Positions 1 through 8,060 of a stretch of 64,000 bases of DNA are shown here, piece after piece. Each line of letters opens with the position of its first letter. Positions within the stretch are counted from its first letter, which is position 1. A program made the translations under genes and the position numbers. The DNA comes from Sporofaciens musculi. GTDB taxonomy: Bacteria > Bacillota > Clostridia > Lachnospirales > Lachnospiraceae. The notes below the pieces were generated by a model. The model was not told the origin of the DNA, made no database searches, and saw only the letters and a list, made by a program, of their open reading frames with translations. The stretch covers positions 3,348,501 through 3,412,500 of the forward strand of contig NZ_WUQX01000001.1 in the NCBI RefSeq assembly GCF_009830285.1, read 5' to 3'.

Positions 1-1082
1 ATGGGTTTCTTCTTCATCTGCATGGGATGCTCACATTTCCATTTATCCACCTCGTCAAGCCATTTCTTCGTGTCACATTCTGTCACATACTCCAGCATTC
101 GTGTAATCGCTTCCTTGGCATCTGCCACAATGGGCACATCCACCTGTACATTTTTAGAAATGGCAGCCGTATCAATATCAATATGGACAATCTGCGCATG
201 GGGGGCAAAGGAATGGAGTTTCCCTGTGATACGGTCATTGAACCTTGTGCCAATGGAAAACAGAAGGTCACATTCTCCCACAGCCATGTTGCAGGCATAG
301 GCTCCATGCATCCCCAGATTCCCCACATACAACGGATGGTTGGTGGCAATGGCCCCCCTTCCCATGACCGTTGTAACCACAGGTATGCAGGTCCGCTCCA
401 CAAGCTCTGTAAACTCCTTGTTGGCACGGGCAATATTCACGCCTCCACCTGCAAGGAACAGAGGACGCTTCGCCTTTCCAAGCATCTTGAGCGCCTTCTT
501 AAGCTGACCGATATGAACCTGGGTATTGGGCCTGTAGCCGCGGATATTTACCTCCGTCGGATAATCCCCGCTTCCAAGCTCTCCCATCACGTCCTTGGGA
601 AGATCAATCAGCACAGGACCCGGCCTTCCTGACCTGGCAATATAGAACGCCTCTTTTACAATTCGCCCCAAATCCTCCCTGTGACGCACCGTCACGCCAT
701 ACTTGGTGATACTTCGAGTAATCCCTACAATATCCACCTCCTGGAAGGCATCGTTCCCAATTAGATGTCTTGCCACCTGTCCAGTAAAACAGACCAGCGG
801 AACACTGTCATAGTACGCCGTCGCAAGACCAGTTACCAGGTTCGTAGCGCCCGGTCCGCTGGTTACAAGACACACTCCCACCTTACCAGTGCTTCTCGCG
901 TAAGCATCCGCCTCATGCACCAGAGCAACCTCCTGCCTCGGCAGAATGACCTTCGTAAAATCCTGCTTGTACAGCTCGTCGCTAATATCAATCGTACACG
1001 CCCCTGGATAGCCAAACAGTGTGTCTACTCCCTCCTCCTTTAACGCCTTCACCAATAACTTGTTGCCGCTGATTTTCTTCAT
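1..1082 (-). CDS. ilvB: Acetolactate synthase large subunit, partial (C-terminus beyond window)
   Basis: A thiamine-diphosphate enzyme that joins two pyruvates (or pyruvate and 2-oxobutyrate) in the first common step of branched-chain amino acid synthesis. About 360 N-terminal residues are present; the frame runs open through base 1. The N-terminal domain has the cofactor-activating glutamate at residue 51 (PRQEVALVHEADAYAR) and the following SGPGATN block, then the middle domain. The GYPGACTIDI loop is less usual than the GYPGG of typical enzymes, so a related ThDP enzyme is possible. The ATG at 1082 is preferred over 1088 because GGGAGGT ends 7 nt before it and would touch the earlier ATG. 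A T-box leader upstream fits an amino acid biosynthetic role. Confidence 0.88.
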   Translation of the reverse strand, partial: MKKISGNKLLVKALKEEGVDTLFGYPGACTIDISDELYKQDFTKVILPRQEVALVHEADAYARSTGKVGVCLVTSGPGATNLVTGLATAYYDSVPLVCFTGQVARHLIGNDAFQEVDIVGITRSITKYGVTVRHREDLGRIVKEAFYIARSGRPGPVLIDLPKDVMGELGSGDYPTEVNIRGYRPNTQVHIGQLKKALKMLGKAKRPLFLAGGGVNIARANKEFTELVERTCIPVVTTVMGRGAIATNHPLYVGNLGMHGAYACNMAVGECDLLFSIGTRFNDRITGKLHSFAPHAQIVHIDIDTAAISKNVQVDVPIVADAKEAITRMLEYVTECDTKKWLDEVDKWKCEHPMQMKKKP

Positions 1083-1186
1083 AAACATACCTCCCGTTTT
1101 TTGTAACCAATTCACAGCGCAAATTGATTACCTTCTTGCCTGCCGTCCTAAGACCGCTTATAGGTTCTTCCATATACTATCCTATG

Positions 1187-1218
1187 GAAAAAAAACACCC
1201 TAAGCTTGACGCTTAGGG
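1187..1218 (-). terminator. T-box intrinsic terminator
   Basis: A perfect 8-bp stem (1198-1205 with 1211-1218, loop 1206-1210) is followed on the minus strand by eight U residues. It lies just after the T-box antiterminator sequence, as expected for tRNA-controlled read-through. Confidence 0.9.
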
Positions 1219-1535
1219 CGAATATAACATCCGTGTTACCACCTAAATTCAAAGAAACCTCTCTTTGCACTCTGCCAATACAGGAAAATCCATGGGCATC
1301 CAACCCTTTCTCCGATATCGTTCCCCTCTAACGCTGGGACTGCGTTGAAGTCTACTTAAGCTGCCATATGACGCCCTTTCGGTTCACTGCTCAAAGGCTA
1401 CTTCCGCAAATCCATCACGAAGAATTTCCACCAGCCATCTTCTCTCTTGACTTCCGGTATCTGCGTACTCCTCCTTGTCATAGCATTTGTCTCTTCCTTT
1501 TTATCATACCTTACTGGACCATGTCCGCAAATCCG
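1187..1535 (-). promoter_or_regulatory. T-box riboswitch leader of ilvB
   Basis: Read on the minus strand, the leader has the classic stem I parts (GGAGTACGCAGA, then ATGGCTGGTGGAAATTC, then CCTTTGAG), and the antiterminator bulge AGGTGGTAACACGG at about 1230-1245, followed by a terminator. The codon placed immediately before the conserved purine and CCTTTGAG is GTA (1399-1401), so uncharged tRNA-Val is the suggested ligand; this reading of the specifier is tentative. T-boxes let uncharged tRNA switch the structure to antitermination, so ilvB would rise when the cognate tRNA is uncharged. Confidence 0.85.
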
Positions 1536-1555
1536 TCAGGATATGAATTATTATC

Positions 1556-1584
1556 ATTATAGTTGACTGCCCTATGGTTGTCAA
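1556..1584 (-). promoter_or_regulatory. Consensus sigma-A promoter for ilvB
   Basis: On the minus strand TTGACA (1579-1584) and TATAAT (1556-1561) are separated by exactly 17 nt, matching the vegetative consensus at all twelve positions. It lies about 20 nt before the T-box leader. GTTGAC and GTCAAC arms overlap the -35 box. I see nothing further in 1585-1630. Confidence 0.85.
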
Positions 1585-1630
1585 CCGGATATTTTTATCC
1601 TTTTTCTTCTGTTGGCCGGGCAAGCTTCGG

Positions 1631-2833
1631 TCAATCTTTTAACACCCTGTCTGCAATCCCCTCCCAGGAGATACGGCTGACATCTGCGGCCTTTCTCTCA
1701 TTGGTCCGGATACTTGCAAGCAGCGCATCCGCAAACCTTTCTTCAAAAGCCGGCAGCGTCTCCAATACAGGCTCATCTGTGTTCCTCATCTGCGGCATCT
1801 CAACGAATCTGACATCCCCGTGGGGCGCTGCCTCCATAAGCCACTTGCGAATTCCCGGAAGGTCAGACATCACCACACGATTCCTGCAAGCCAGCGCCTC
1901 AATCACAGTGAGAGGCAGTCCGTCAAAAAAGGAAGGCAGCACAAAAATATCGCTCTCTCGGTATATTTTTGCCAGCTCAGGCTGAGACAATCTTCCCAGG
2001 AAACGGACTTCATAAGGACACTTGGCCGCCATCTGCCGGATCTGTTCATATTCCTCCTGATTCCCTGCACTCCCTGCAAGCTGCACCAAAAGCTCGTCAC
2101 GACTACAGGCATCCTTCCGTGAATATAAGACGGAAAGACTCCGAATCAGGCTCATTACTCCCTTTTTCTCTGCAATCTTCCCCGCAAACACAATCCTCGT
2201 AACGCCGTCTTTCTTCTTATCTTCTCCGCCATGGAAAATCTGGCTGTTATACCCCATCCCCACAGTCTCAATCTTCTTTGGAGACGCTTGGTAAATCGTA
2301 AGCACTCCCTCCCTCTGGGCCTCCTGAGGTACAAAGATCCGGTCAAGGTTACGAATCTGCCGACTGATAAAGTCCCTCTCCAAATCCGTTTTACACATTT
2401 GCCTAAGATCCGTATTATGACAGAATCCATAGACCTTGTGCCTGGGGAAATGACTCCTGACAAGGGCAGTCAAAAGATACAGATGATGGCACAGAATTAA
2501 ATCTGGATTACATTCCATGACTGCCTGGGTGATCACCTTAAGAAAAGACTCCTCAAACTGCACCCTCATCTCATTTGTCATATCACAATACCGTGTACTT
2601 TTGTATGGCATCTCATCCGACATGCCCACGATCGGGTAGGGCAGATTCCCTTCTTCAAAATACACTGGATAGAAGTTGACACCTTCCGGCAGCTCTATTA
2701 CATCTTCCCTGTATACCCCTGCCACCACTGCCTGGGTATGTCCCTTACGTTCATACTCCTTCACCAGCTCTGTAAGATAGATTCCGCTGCCTGTACTGTT
2801 TGGCTTTTGGGCCGTAATACTAAGTATCCTCAT
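1631..2833 (-). CDS. GT4-type glycosyltransferase
   Basis: A 400-residue GT-B fold glycosyltransferase that would move a sugar from a nucleotide donor to an unknown acceptor in the cytoplasm. The N-terminal half holds the acceptor Rossmann domain (starting RILSITAQKPNSTGSGIYL, with a conserved CHNTDLR). The C-terminal half holds the donor domain: FAGKIAEKKGV near residue 215 and PSFFDGLPLTVIEALAC near 300, the family's EX7E-like motif with Asp in place of the first Glu. It follows folA by 3 nt, so it probably shares the thyA-folA transcript. The sequence does not show the substrate; cell-wall or exopolysaccharide synthesis is only a guess. Confidence 0.82.
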   Translation of the reverse strand: MRILSITAQKPNSTGSGIYLTELVKEYERKGHTQAVVAGVYREDVIELPEGVNFYPVYFEEGNLPYPIVGMSDEMPYKSTRYCDMTNEMRVQFEESFLKVITQAVMECNPDLILCHHLYLLTALVRSHFPRHKVYGFCHNTDLRQMCKTDLERDFISRQIRNLDRIFVPQEAQREGVLTIYQASPKKIETVGMGYNSQIFHGGEDKKKDGVTRIVFAGKIAEKKGVMSLIRSLSVLYSRKDACSRDELLVQLAGSAGNQEEYEQIRQMAAKCPYEVRFLGRLSQPELAKIYRESDIFVLPSFFDGLPLTVIEALACRNRVVMSDLPGIRKWLMEAAPHGDVRFVEMPQMRNTDEPVLETLPAFEERFADALLASIRTNERKAADVSRISWEGIADRVLKD

Positions 2834-2836
2834 GGC

Positions 2837-3337
2837 CTACAGCTCATTTGCAGACATCCGCTCATACACCGTAAAATAATACTCCAAATCAAAGCAGGTC
2901 TGCTCCTCGCTAATCTTGGTCATAATCCACTCCCTGTCTTCATCCAGGTTCGGGAAATAGGAGTCTGCATCATATCCATGGTTAATCTTGGTAACAAGTG
3001 CCTCGTCGCACAGAGGAAGCATAGCCCGATAAATACTCTCACCGCCGACCACATACGCCTCTCCCTTATGTTTCCCAATCTCCACCAGAGCCTCATCTAT
3101 ACTGTGAACCACCACAGCTCCCTCCACATGGTAATCCTTATCTCTGGTAATCACAATATTCACTCGGTCCTTAAGGGGCTTACCCTGTGGAAAGCTCTCC
3201 AGCGTCTTCTTGCCCATGATAATAATATTTCCCAGCGTCGTCTCGCGAAAAAACTTCAAATCCGCAGGAATACTCCACATAATCTTGTTATCTTTTCCGA
3301 TAGCCCAATTCTTGTCAACTGCAACAATTAATTTCAT
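2837..3337 (-). CDS. folA: Dihydrofolate reductase
   Basis: Reduces dihydrofolate to tetrahydrofolate with NADPH. The protein is 166 residues, the usual size. It shows the N-terminal IVAVDKNWAIG strand, the active-site acid in SIPADLKFF (Asp near residue 26), an NADPH-binding GKKTLESFP loop where many homologues have GRKTWES, and the YVVGGESIYRAML motif. thyA lies directly upstream on the same strand (48 nt), which fits function: ThyA makes dihydrofolate that FolA recycles. Start is the ATG at 3337, preceded by an AAAGGAG-type site. Confidence 0.93.
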   Translation of the reverse strand: MKLIVAVDKNWAIGKDNKIMWSIPADLKFFRETTLGNIIIMGKKTLESFPQGKPLKDRVNIVITRDKDYHVEGAVVVHSIDEALVEIGKHKGEAYVVGGESIYRAMLPLCDEALVTKINHGYDADSYFPNLDEDREWIMTKISEEQTCFDLEYYFTVYERMSANEL

Positions 3338-3385
3338 TTTTTCTCTCTCCTTTTTTCTTTGTTTGTAAACAATCTGTTAAACAAA

Positions 3386-4234
3386 TTAAACCGCAACGGG
3401 TATATTCCGGATCTGCTCATGTGTCTCATAGTTGTTAAGCTTCACATCCTCAGGCGTAAACTCATAGAAATCGCGAATCTCTGGATTCAGCCAGAACTCA
3501 GGCGCAGGCAAAGGCTTTCTTTCAAGCAGCTCCTTCACCAACGGCACATGCCTGTCATAGATATGCGCATCTGCAATCACATGAACCAGCTCTCCCGCCT
3601 CCATCCCGCAGACCTGTGCCAGCATATGCATCAGCACAGCATACTGACACACATTCCAGTTATTTGCCGTGAGCACATCCTGGGAACGCTGGTTCAAAAT
3701 CCCATTCAATACCAGCCCATCACTTCCCTTCTTCTTCGTCACATTAAATGTCATACTATATGCACAAGGGTACAGCCGCATCTCATGTAAATCCTGATGT
3801 ACATAGAGATTCGTCATGATCCGTCTGCTGTAGGGATTATTTTTTAGATCATAGATTACCCTGTCGATCTGGTCAAACATCCCCTCCCTGTACTCATGCT
3901 TCACCCCCATCTGGTAGCCGTACGCCTTACCGATGGAGCCCTCCTCATCCGCCCAACTATCCCAAATATGGCTGCCAAGCTCATGGATATTGTTGGACTT
4001 TCTCTGCCAAATCCATAACAGCTCGTCTGTACAGCTCTTAATGGCTGTCCTGCGAAGCGTCAATGCCGGAAATTCTTCTGCAAGATTGTAACGATTCACC
4101 ACCCCAAAACGCTTGATGGTGTAAGCTAGGCTTCCGTCCTCCCATCTGGGACGTACCTTCTCCCCGCTGGTATCCGTTCCATTCTCCAATATATCCCTGC
4201 ACATATCAATGAAAACTCTATCTGCATAACTCAT
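3386..4234 (-). CDS. thyA: Thymidylate synthase
   Basis: Methylates dUMP to dTMP using methylene-tetrahydrofolate. A longer frame reaches 4294, but GGAGGT at 4245-4250 sits 10 nt before the ATG at 4234, giving a 282-residue protein starting MSYADRVFIDMC. The catalytic Cys lies in YPCAYSMTFNV, and QRSQDVLTANNWN replaces the common QRSCD-LPFN phosphate and folate site; HVIADAHIYDRH matches the conserved nucleotide-binding end. The sequence therefore belongs to a divergent ThyA branch but keeps the key residues. It is first in the thyA-folA-glycosyltransferase group and has a repeat-bearing promoter upstream. Confidence 0.92.
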   Translation of the reverse strand: MSYADRVFIDMCRDILENGTDTSGEKVRPRWEDGSLAYTIKRFGVVNRYNLAEEFPALTLRRTAIKSCTDELLWIWQRKSNNIHELGSHIWDSWADEEGSIGKAYGYQMGVKHEYREGMFDQIDRVIYDLKNNPYSRRIMTNLYVHQDLHEMRLYPCAYSMTFNVTKKKGSDGLVLNGILNQRSQDVLTANNWNVCQYAVLMHMLAQVCGMEAGELVHVIADAHIYDRHVPLVKELLERKPLPAPEFWLNPEIRDFYEFTPEDVKLNNYETHEQIRNIPVAV

Positions 4235-4301
4235 ATATCGGTATACCTCCAAAAAATGATACACGTAAACGCTTTTTATAACTCTGCGCGCCAATGCAAC
4301 T

Positions 4302-4337
4302 TATTATACCATGGTTTGTTCATTTATACCATGGTTT
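4302..4337 (-). promoter_or_regulatory. Putative thyA promoter with two operator-like repeats
   Basis: A 14-bp sequence (TTATACCATGGTTT on the plus strand) occurs at 4304-4317 and again at 4324-4337, exactly 20 bp apart, or two helical turns. Each copy contains the 8-bp palindrome ACCATGGT. The first copy overlaps a TATAAT -10 element read toward thyA (4303-4308); the second covers where the -35 would be. This layout suits a repressor site. The regulator is unknown. Confidence 0.5.
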
Positions 4338-4343
4338 ATAAAT

Positions 4344-4366
4344 AAAAAAAGAGGGAAGCCTCCCTC
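4344..4366 (-). terminator. Intrinsic terminator after the DUF3793 gene
   Basis: A GAGGGA/TCCCTC stem (4351-4366) is followed on the minus strand by a run of seven T residues. It lies 20 nt after the stop codon of the upstream gene. Confidence 0.85.
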
Positions 4367-4385
4367 CAGTGTTACAGCCGATCTT

Positions 4386-4982
4386 TTACTGTCCTATTCC
4401 CACAATTTCCCGAATTGTCCGTCCGGCAAGAAATTCGTTGACTGCGCTCACTCTAGCCTTGTCATAACTCATGAAAGTCAATTGGGCTTGTCTGGGGTTG
4501 TGATATACCTTCCAATATCCCCTCATGATCTCCCCTTTTCCTCCCTTCTCAATAAAGCCTCTCACATCTTCAATGGGATAATTCAGAAACACGCCAATCT
4601 CATGAGGAAACCCCTTCTTCTGGCAGGCATAATACCGAATTCTTTTGGAAAGCCTCCTAAGGGCTGTCTCAAGGTTCTGGCATGCATACCCGTATATCTT
4701 CAGAAAATTTCTGACCTCATCCTTTCTCAGATACGAAGACAATACATTTCTCCGGTATAAAAAAACCAGGCATCTTTCCTTATTCTCTGACAGAAGCATA
4801 TATTCCATGTCTGTTCCCCCAAACACTGTCTCCAAATCCCGCCAATACTGCAGCTCAAGATTCATCATACAGGCGGCCTTAAGACCCTTTAGAAAAGGGG
4901 CGCACTGGAAAATAATCTGAATTTCCAGACTCTTTCTTATATTTTCCTTGGAAAACAGGAACGATACAACTTCTACAGGCAT
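4386..4982 (-). CDS. DUF3793 family protein
   Basis: A 198-residue protein that matches, from memory, the clostridial DUF3793 family: the signature FPHEIGVFLNYPIEDVRGFI near residue 125, GYWKVYHN shortly after, and a C-terminal AVNEFLAGRTIREIV helix. No signal peptide or membrane segment is visible, so it should be cytosolic. The family has no established function that I know; its genes are often seen near iron or redox genes, but none are adjacent here. It appears monocistronic, with its own terminator downstream. A ribosome site TAGGAGGAATT precedes the start. Confidence 0.7.
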   Translation of the reverse strand: MPVEVVSFLFSKENIRKSLEIQIIFQCAPFLKGLKAACMMNLELQYWRDLETVFGGTDMEYMLLSENKERCLVFLYRRNVLSSYLRKDEVRNFLKIYGYACQNLETALRRLSKRIRYYACQKKGFPHEIGVFLNYPIEDVRGFIEKGGKGEIMRGYWKVYHNPRQAQLTFMSYDKARVSAVNEFLAGRTIREIVGIGQ

Positions 4983-5100
4983 AATTCCTCCTAAATTATA
5001 ATATTTATTTTTTTAACACTCTTTCATACCATCTATACTGATAGGATTTTCTCAATTAGACAGATTTATCCCCCTAACCGTCCGTTTCTATTCATGAATA

Positions 5101-5131
5101 AAAAATTAGCCGAACCCTTTACGGCTCGGCT
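5101..5131 (-). terminator. Terminator of the HSDH-MATE-MarR operon
   Basis: AGCCGA (5108-5113) pairs with TCGGCT (5126-5131), with a U-rich tail on the minus strand. The stem overlaps the last codons of the marR gene. Confidence 0.75.
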
Positions 5132-5550
5132 ATGTTATACAACACCTTCTCCAGCATCTTTTCCAGTGCTGCCTTCTCTTTCTTATTCATCCCTAAGGTA
5201 AACTTCTTATCAATCTTCTTCCGGTCCGCCTCCATCCGCCTCTGGATATCATAGGCTTTCTCCGTCAGATAGATATTCTTGCACCGCTTATCCCTGTCGC
5301 TGGGCACAGAAAGGATATACCCCTTCTCGTCCAGCCGTTTTAAAAGCCCCGTCACAGTCGGATTCCGTAAACTTAAGGCCTTCTCAATATCCCTCTGATT
5401 CACAGCCTCCTCGCTGCTGCGAAACAGATAATCCAGCACAGCACACTGGGATGCAGTAATTCCCAGCGTCTTAAGAAGCCGGTTAAAATCCTTCTCATAG
5501 ATTGTACTAATCTGCTTGAACATGAAGCCAATGGGCATCCTCTCCTTCAT
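5119..5550 (-). CDS. MarR family transcriptional regulator
   Basis: A 143-residue winged-helix protein with typical MarR layout: N-terminal dimer helix, the HTH around residues 50-85 (NQRDIEKALSLRNPTVTGLLKRLDEKG), the wing with the conserved basic DKRCKNIYLT, and a C-terminal dimer helix. It is the last gene of a tight three-gene operon (4 nt after the MATE gene). By family analogy it would repress the operon and release DNA on binding a small ligand; given the neighbours a bile acid is a reasonable but untested ligand. An inverted repeat at 7814-7844 is a candidate operator. Confidence 0.88.
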   Translation of the reverse strand: MKERMPIGFMFKQISTIYEKDFNRLLKTLGITASQCAVLDYLFRSSEEAVNQRDIEKALSLRNPTVTGLLKRLDEKGYILSVPSDRDKRCKNIYLTEKAYDIQRRMEADRKKIDKKFTLGMNKKEKAALEKMLEKVLYNIAEP

Positions 5551-5554
5551 CCAT

Positions 5555-6946
5555 TTATCCCCCTGCCTCCATTTGTCTCATTTTCTTTAATTCCCTGACC
5601 GCACAGACCATTGCCGCCATTGCCGCAGCCCCGTCTGCAATGGGACCTGCATACATCACGCCGTCGATTCCCATAAACAAAGGAAAAATCAAAATCAGCG
5701 GAAGGAGAAAAATTACCTGTCGGGTCAGTGACACCACGATTCCAAGCTTCGCCTTTCCGATGGAGGTGAAAAAGCCAGAAGACATGGGCTGGATTCCATT
5801 TATGAAGGTCATCATCATAAAGATTCGGAAATACCTCTCTGCAAAACGAAAATATTCTTCGCTTCCTGTCCCGAAAATCCCCACAAGCTGTCTGGGAAAG
5901 AGCTGAAAACAGCAGAAAAAAAGAATCCCCACCGTCAGGGAGAGCCAGAATGCCTTAAGAAACGTCTCTCTGACTCTGTCATATCTTCCCGCCCCGTAAT
6001 TAAAACCCCAAATCGGCTGACAGCCCTGTGAAATCCCGATACAGATTGCCATGAATACCATATTGACTTTGGAAATAACCCCGACACACGCCAGAGGAAT
6101 ATCCGTACCATACACAGAAGAAGCCCCGTAATACCTCAGGGTATTATTCATGGTAATCTGAACCACCGCCATGGCAACCTGATTGATACAAGCCGCCATT
6201 CCCAGGGACGCAATGGCCTTTAGAAAAACGCCCTTGGGCTTAAGCATGGACAAAGACAATTCAATCTTACGGAAGCTGGTAAAATACAGAATCACTAGGA
6301 AGCCAGATACTGCCTGCCCAATCACCGTTGCCCAGGCAGCCCCTTGAATCCCTAGATGAAATCCAAATATAAATAGTGGATCTAAAATGGTATTCAAGAT
6401 GGCGCCGGTCAGCATACACATCATGGAGTAGGTGGGGCTTCGGTCTGCACGAATCAGATGATTCCCTCCCGTGGTTAGAATCAGGAAGGGAATCCCGAAA
6501 GCCGTGATTCCCGTATAATCCTGGGCATATGGAAGCACCTCCAAGGTAACCCCAAACACCTGAAGCAGAGGATTAAGAAATACCAGCACCACGCCTGAAA
6601 TCACAATGCCGCAAATTACAAGCATGGCCAGTCCAGTACCCACGATCTGACTTGCCTTCTCGCTGTTTCCCGCACCGGATTCCAGATTATAATTCGACGA
6701 GCTTCCGATTCCCAGTAAAAGGGCCGTAGCCGTACAGATAATGGACACAGGAAACGCAATGTTCGTCGCCGCATTGCCAAGCATCCCCACGCCCTGTCCA
6801 ATAAAAATCTGATCCACAATGTTGTACAGAGAGCTAACCAGCATACTGATAATCGCCGGTATGGCAAACTTAGCAATCAGCTTCCACGTCTTCTCGGTCG
6901 CTAGAGGATTCCTTGTAACTCCACTCTCATTCATTCTCTCACTCAT
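5555..6946 (-). CDS. MATE family multidrug/Na+ efflux transporter
   Basis: A 463-residue polytopic membrane protein with about twelve predicted segments in two similar halves, matching the NorM/DinF-type MATE family: NPLATEKTWKLIAKFAIPAIISMLVSS-type opening, IGQGVGMLGNAATNIAFP in helix 2, and the second-half counterpart GISQGCQPIWGFNYGAGRYDR. MATE proteins exchange cations for cationic drugs or other organic solutes across the inner membrane. It lies 8 nt after the hydroxysteroid dehydrogenase gene and 4 nt before marR. The context suggests export of a bile acid or its oxo-product, but the substrate cannot be read from sequence. Confidence 0.88.
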   Translation of the reverse strand: MSERMNESGVTRNPLATEKTWKLIAKFAIPAIISMLVSSLYNIVDQIFIGQGVGMLGNAATNIAFPVSIICTATALLLGIGSSSNYNLESGAGNSEKASQIVGTGLAMLVICGIVISGVVLVFLNPLLQVFGVTLEVLPYAQDYTGITAFGIPFLILTTGGNHLIRADRSPTYSMMCMLTGAILNTILDPLFIFGFHLGIQGAAWATVIGQAVSGFLVILYFTSFRKIELSLSMLKPKGVFLKAIASLGMAACINQVAMAVVQITMNNTLRYYGASSVYGTDIPLACVGVISKVNMVFMAICIGISQGCQPIWGFNYGAGRYDRVRETFLKAFWLSLTVGILFFCCFQLFPRQLVGIFGTGSEEYFRFAERYFRIFMMMTFINGIQPMSSGFFTSIGKAKLGIVVSLTRQVIFLLPLILIFPLFMGIDGVMYAGPIADGAAAMAAMVCAVRELKKMRQMEAGG

Positions 6947-6954
6947 ATCCTATC

Positions 6955-7755
6955 TTACGGTCTCTGTCCCATACCGCCTTCCAGTGTAATCGTCTCACCG
7001 CTCATATACTTGAAGTCCGGTGAAGCAAGCTGTACGCAGACACGTCCAATCTCAAGCTCCGCATCCCCGTAATGTCCTGCCGGCGGCATCTTCACATTCT
7101 GCTTAAACGCCTCCGGATAAGCCTTCTCAAAATTTTCAAGCTGCGCTGTCCAGGCAAGAGGACAGATAATATTCACATTGACGCCGTCTTTTCCCCACTC
7201 TGTAGCCGCTACACGGGTCAGGCCGCGCACGCCTTCCTTAGCCGCAGCATAGGCACACTGGCCGAAATTGCCGAACAGCCCCGCGCCGGATGCGAAATTA
7301 ATAACCGTACCCTTCGTCTCCTTCAAATGAGGATGGCACGCCTTCATATAATAGAAGGTTGCGTAAAGCCCTGAGTAAACCGCAAGGTCAAACTGCTCAG
7401 TAGTATGGTCCTCAAGCGTAACGCCGGATGCAGAAGCCTGGGCATTGTTAATCAACACGTCAATCCGTCCAAAGGTATCCATGGCCTGCTTTACCACGTT
7501 GCCAACCACCGTCTCGTTATCTGCCCCTGCGGACACATCCGCCTGTACGGCTAAAACCTTAATCCCGTACAATCTCTCAAGTTCTTCCTTGGCATCCTCA
7601 AGCTTCTTCACATTCCTTCCTGTAATCACAAGGTTGGCGCCCTCCTTCGCATATGCGGTAGCTATCCCATATCCGATAGAGCCACATCTGCCGTCACTTA
7701 AGACAGAACGTCCTCCTCCTGTGATAATTGCTGTCTTTCCTGTTAAAAATCCCAT
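6955..7755 (-). CDS. Probable NADP-dependent 12-alpha-hydroxysteroid dehydrogenase
   Basis: A 266-residue short-chain dehydrogenase. It shows the Rossmann glycine loop TGGG...SIGYG with a 9-10 residue insertion (residues 13-30), Arg at the end of strand 2 (ITGRN, favouring NADP), NNAQ, and the catalytic Ser156, Tyr169 and Lys173 (YAAAK). From memory, its blocks VITGRNVKKLEDAKEELERL, VLINNAQASASG, FASGAGLFGNFGQC and MSGETITLEGGMGQRP track the characterised clostridial 12-alpha-HSDHs (reversible oxidation of the C12 hydroxyl of cholate and deoxycholate) rather than BaiA, 7-alpha or 7-beta enzymes. I could not run an alignment. GGAAGGAG precedes the ATG; it is the first gene of an operon with a MATE transporter and a MarR regulator. 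Confidence 0.75.
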   Translation of the reverse strand: MGFLTGKTAIITGGGRSVLSDGRCGSIGYGIATAYAKEGANLVITGRNVKKLEDAKEELERLYGIKVLAVQADVSAGADNETVVGNVVKQAMDTFGRIDVLINNAQASASGVTLEDHTTEQFDLAVYSGLYATFYYMKACHPHLKETKGTVINFASGAGLFGNFGQCAYAAAKEGVRGLTRVAATEWGKDGVNVNIICPLAWTAQLENFEKAYPEAFKQNVKMPPAGHYGDAELEIGRVCVQLASPDFKYMSGETITLEGGMGQRP

Positions 7756-7813
7756 ATGGCATTCTCCTTCCTGATTGAAAAATCTTCTAAATTCGATCTA
7801 AGATTAGGATATC

Positions 7814-7844
7814 ACTTTTTGGACAGGAAAACAACCAAAAAAGT
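7814..7844 (-). promoter_or_regulatory. Candidate MarR operator and promoter of the HSDH operon
   Basis: ACTTTTTGG (7814-7822) and CCAAAAAAGT (7835-7844) form an inverted repeat with one extra A. On the minus strand it overlaps a possible promoter (TTGTTT, 17 nt, TATCCT) for the HSDH-MATE-MarR operon. MarR proteins usually bind such repeats over their own promoter; this link is an inference. The right arm also overlaps the T-run of the tRNA terminator. Confidence 0.35.
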
Positions 7845-7874
7845 CAGATAAATGATATCTCATCTATCTGACTT
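7836..7874 (-). terminator. tRNA-Gly terminator
   Basis: A perfect 10-bp stem, AAGTCAGATA (7841-7850) with TATCTGACTT (7865-7874), followed on the minus strand by a T-run. It begins 9 nt after the tRNA. Confidence 0.85.
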
Positions 7875-7882
7875 CTTCTAAG

Positions 7883-7955
7883 AGCGACAGACGGGGTTCG
7901 AACCCGCGACCCCGACCTTGGCAAGGTCGTACTCTACCAACTGAGCCACTGTCGC
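7883..7955 (-). tRNA. tRNA-Gly (GCC anticodon)
   Basis: A 73-nt cloverleaf read on the minus strand: acceptor GCGACAG/CTGTCGC, T8, D-arm GCTC...GAGT with AGTTGGTA, anticodon stem CGACC/GGTCG around the loop TTGCCAA (anticodon GCC), and T-arm GCGGG-TTCGAAC-CCCGT. The discriminator base is U, usual for glycine. CCA is not encoded. Confidence 0.96.
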
Positions 7956-8060
7956 TTATTTTATTTTGTGTCCCTCAGGACAATACATATATTACTACAT
8001 GGTTTCGCATTTGTCAACAGGTTTTTCAAATTTTTTTTTATTTTTTTTGGAGGGGACTTT

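Noticed and set aside
6955..7755. Calling the dehydrogenase BaiA, a 7-alpha-HSDH or FabG
   Set aside because: The glycine-loop insertion, NNAQASASG and the C-terminal SGETITLEGGMGQRP do not fit the BaiA, 7-alpha-HSDH or FabG sequences I recall; 12-alpha-HSDH fits better.
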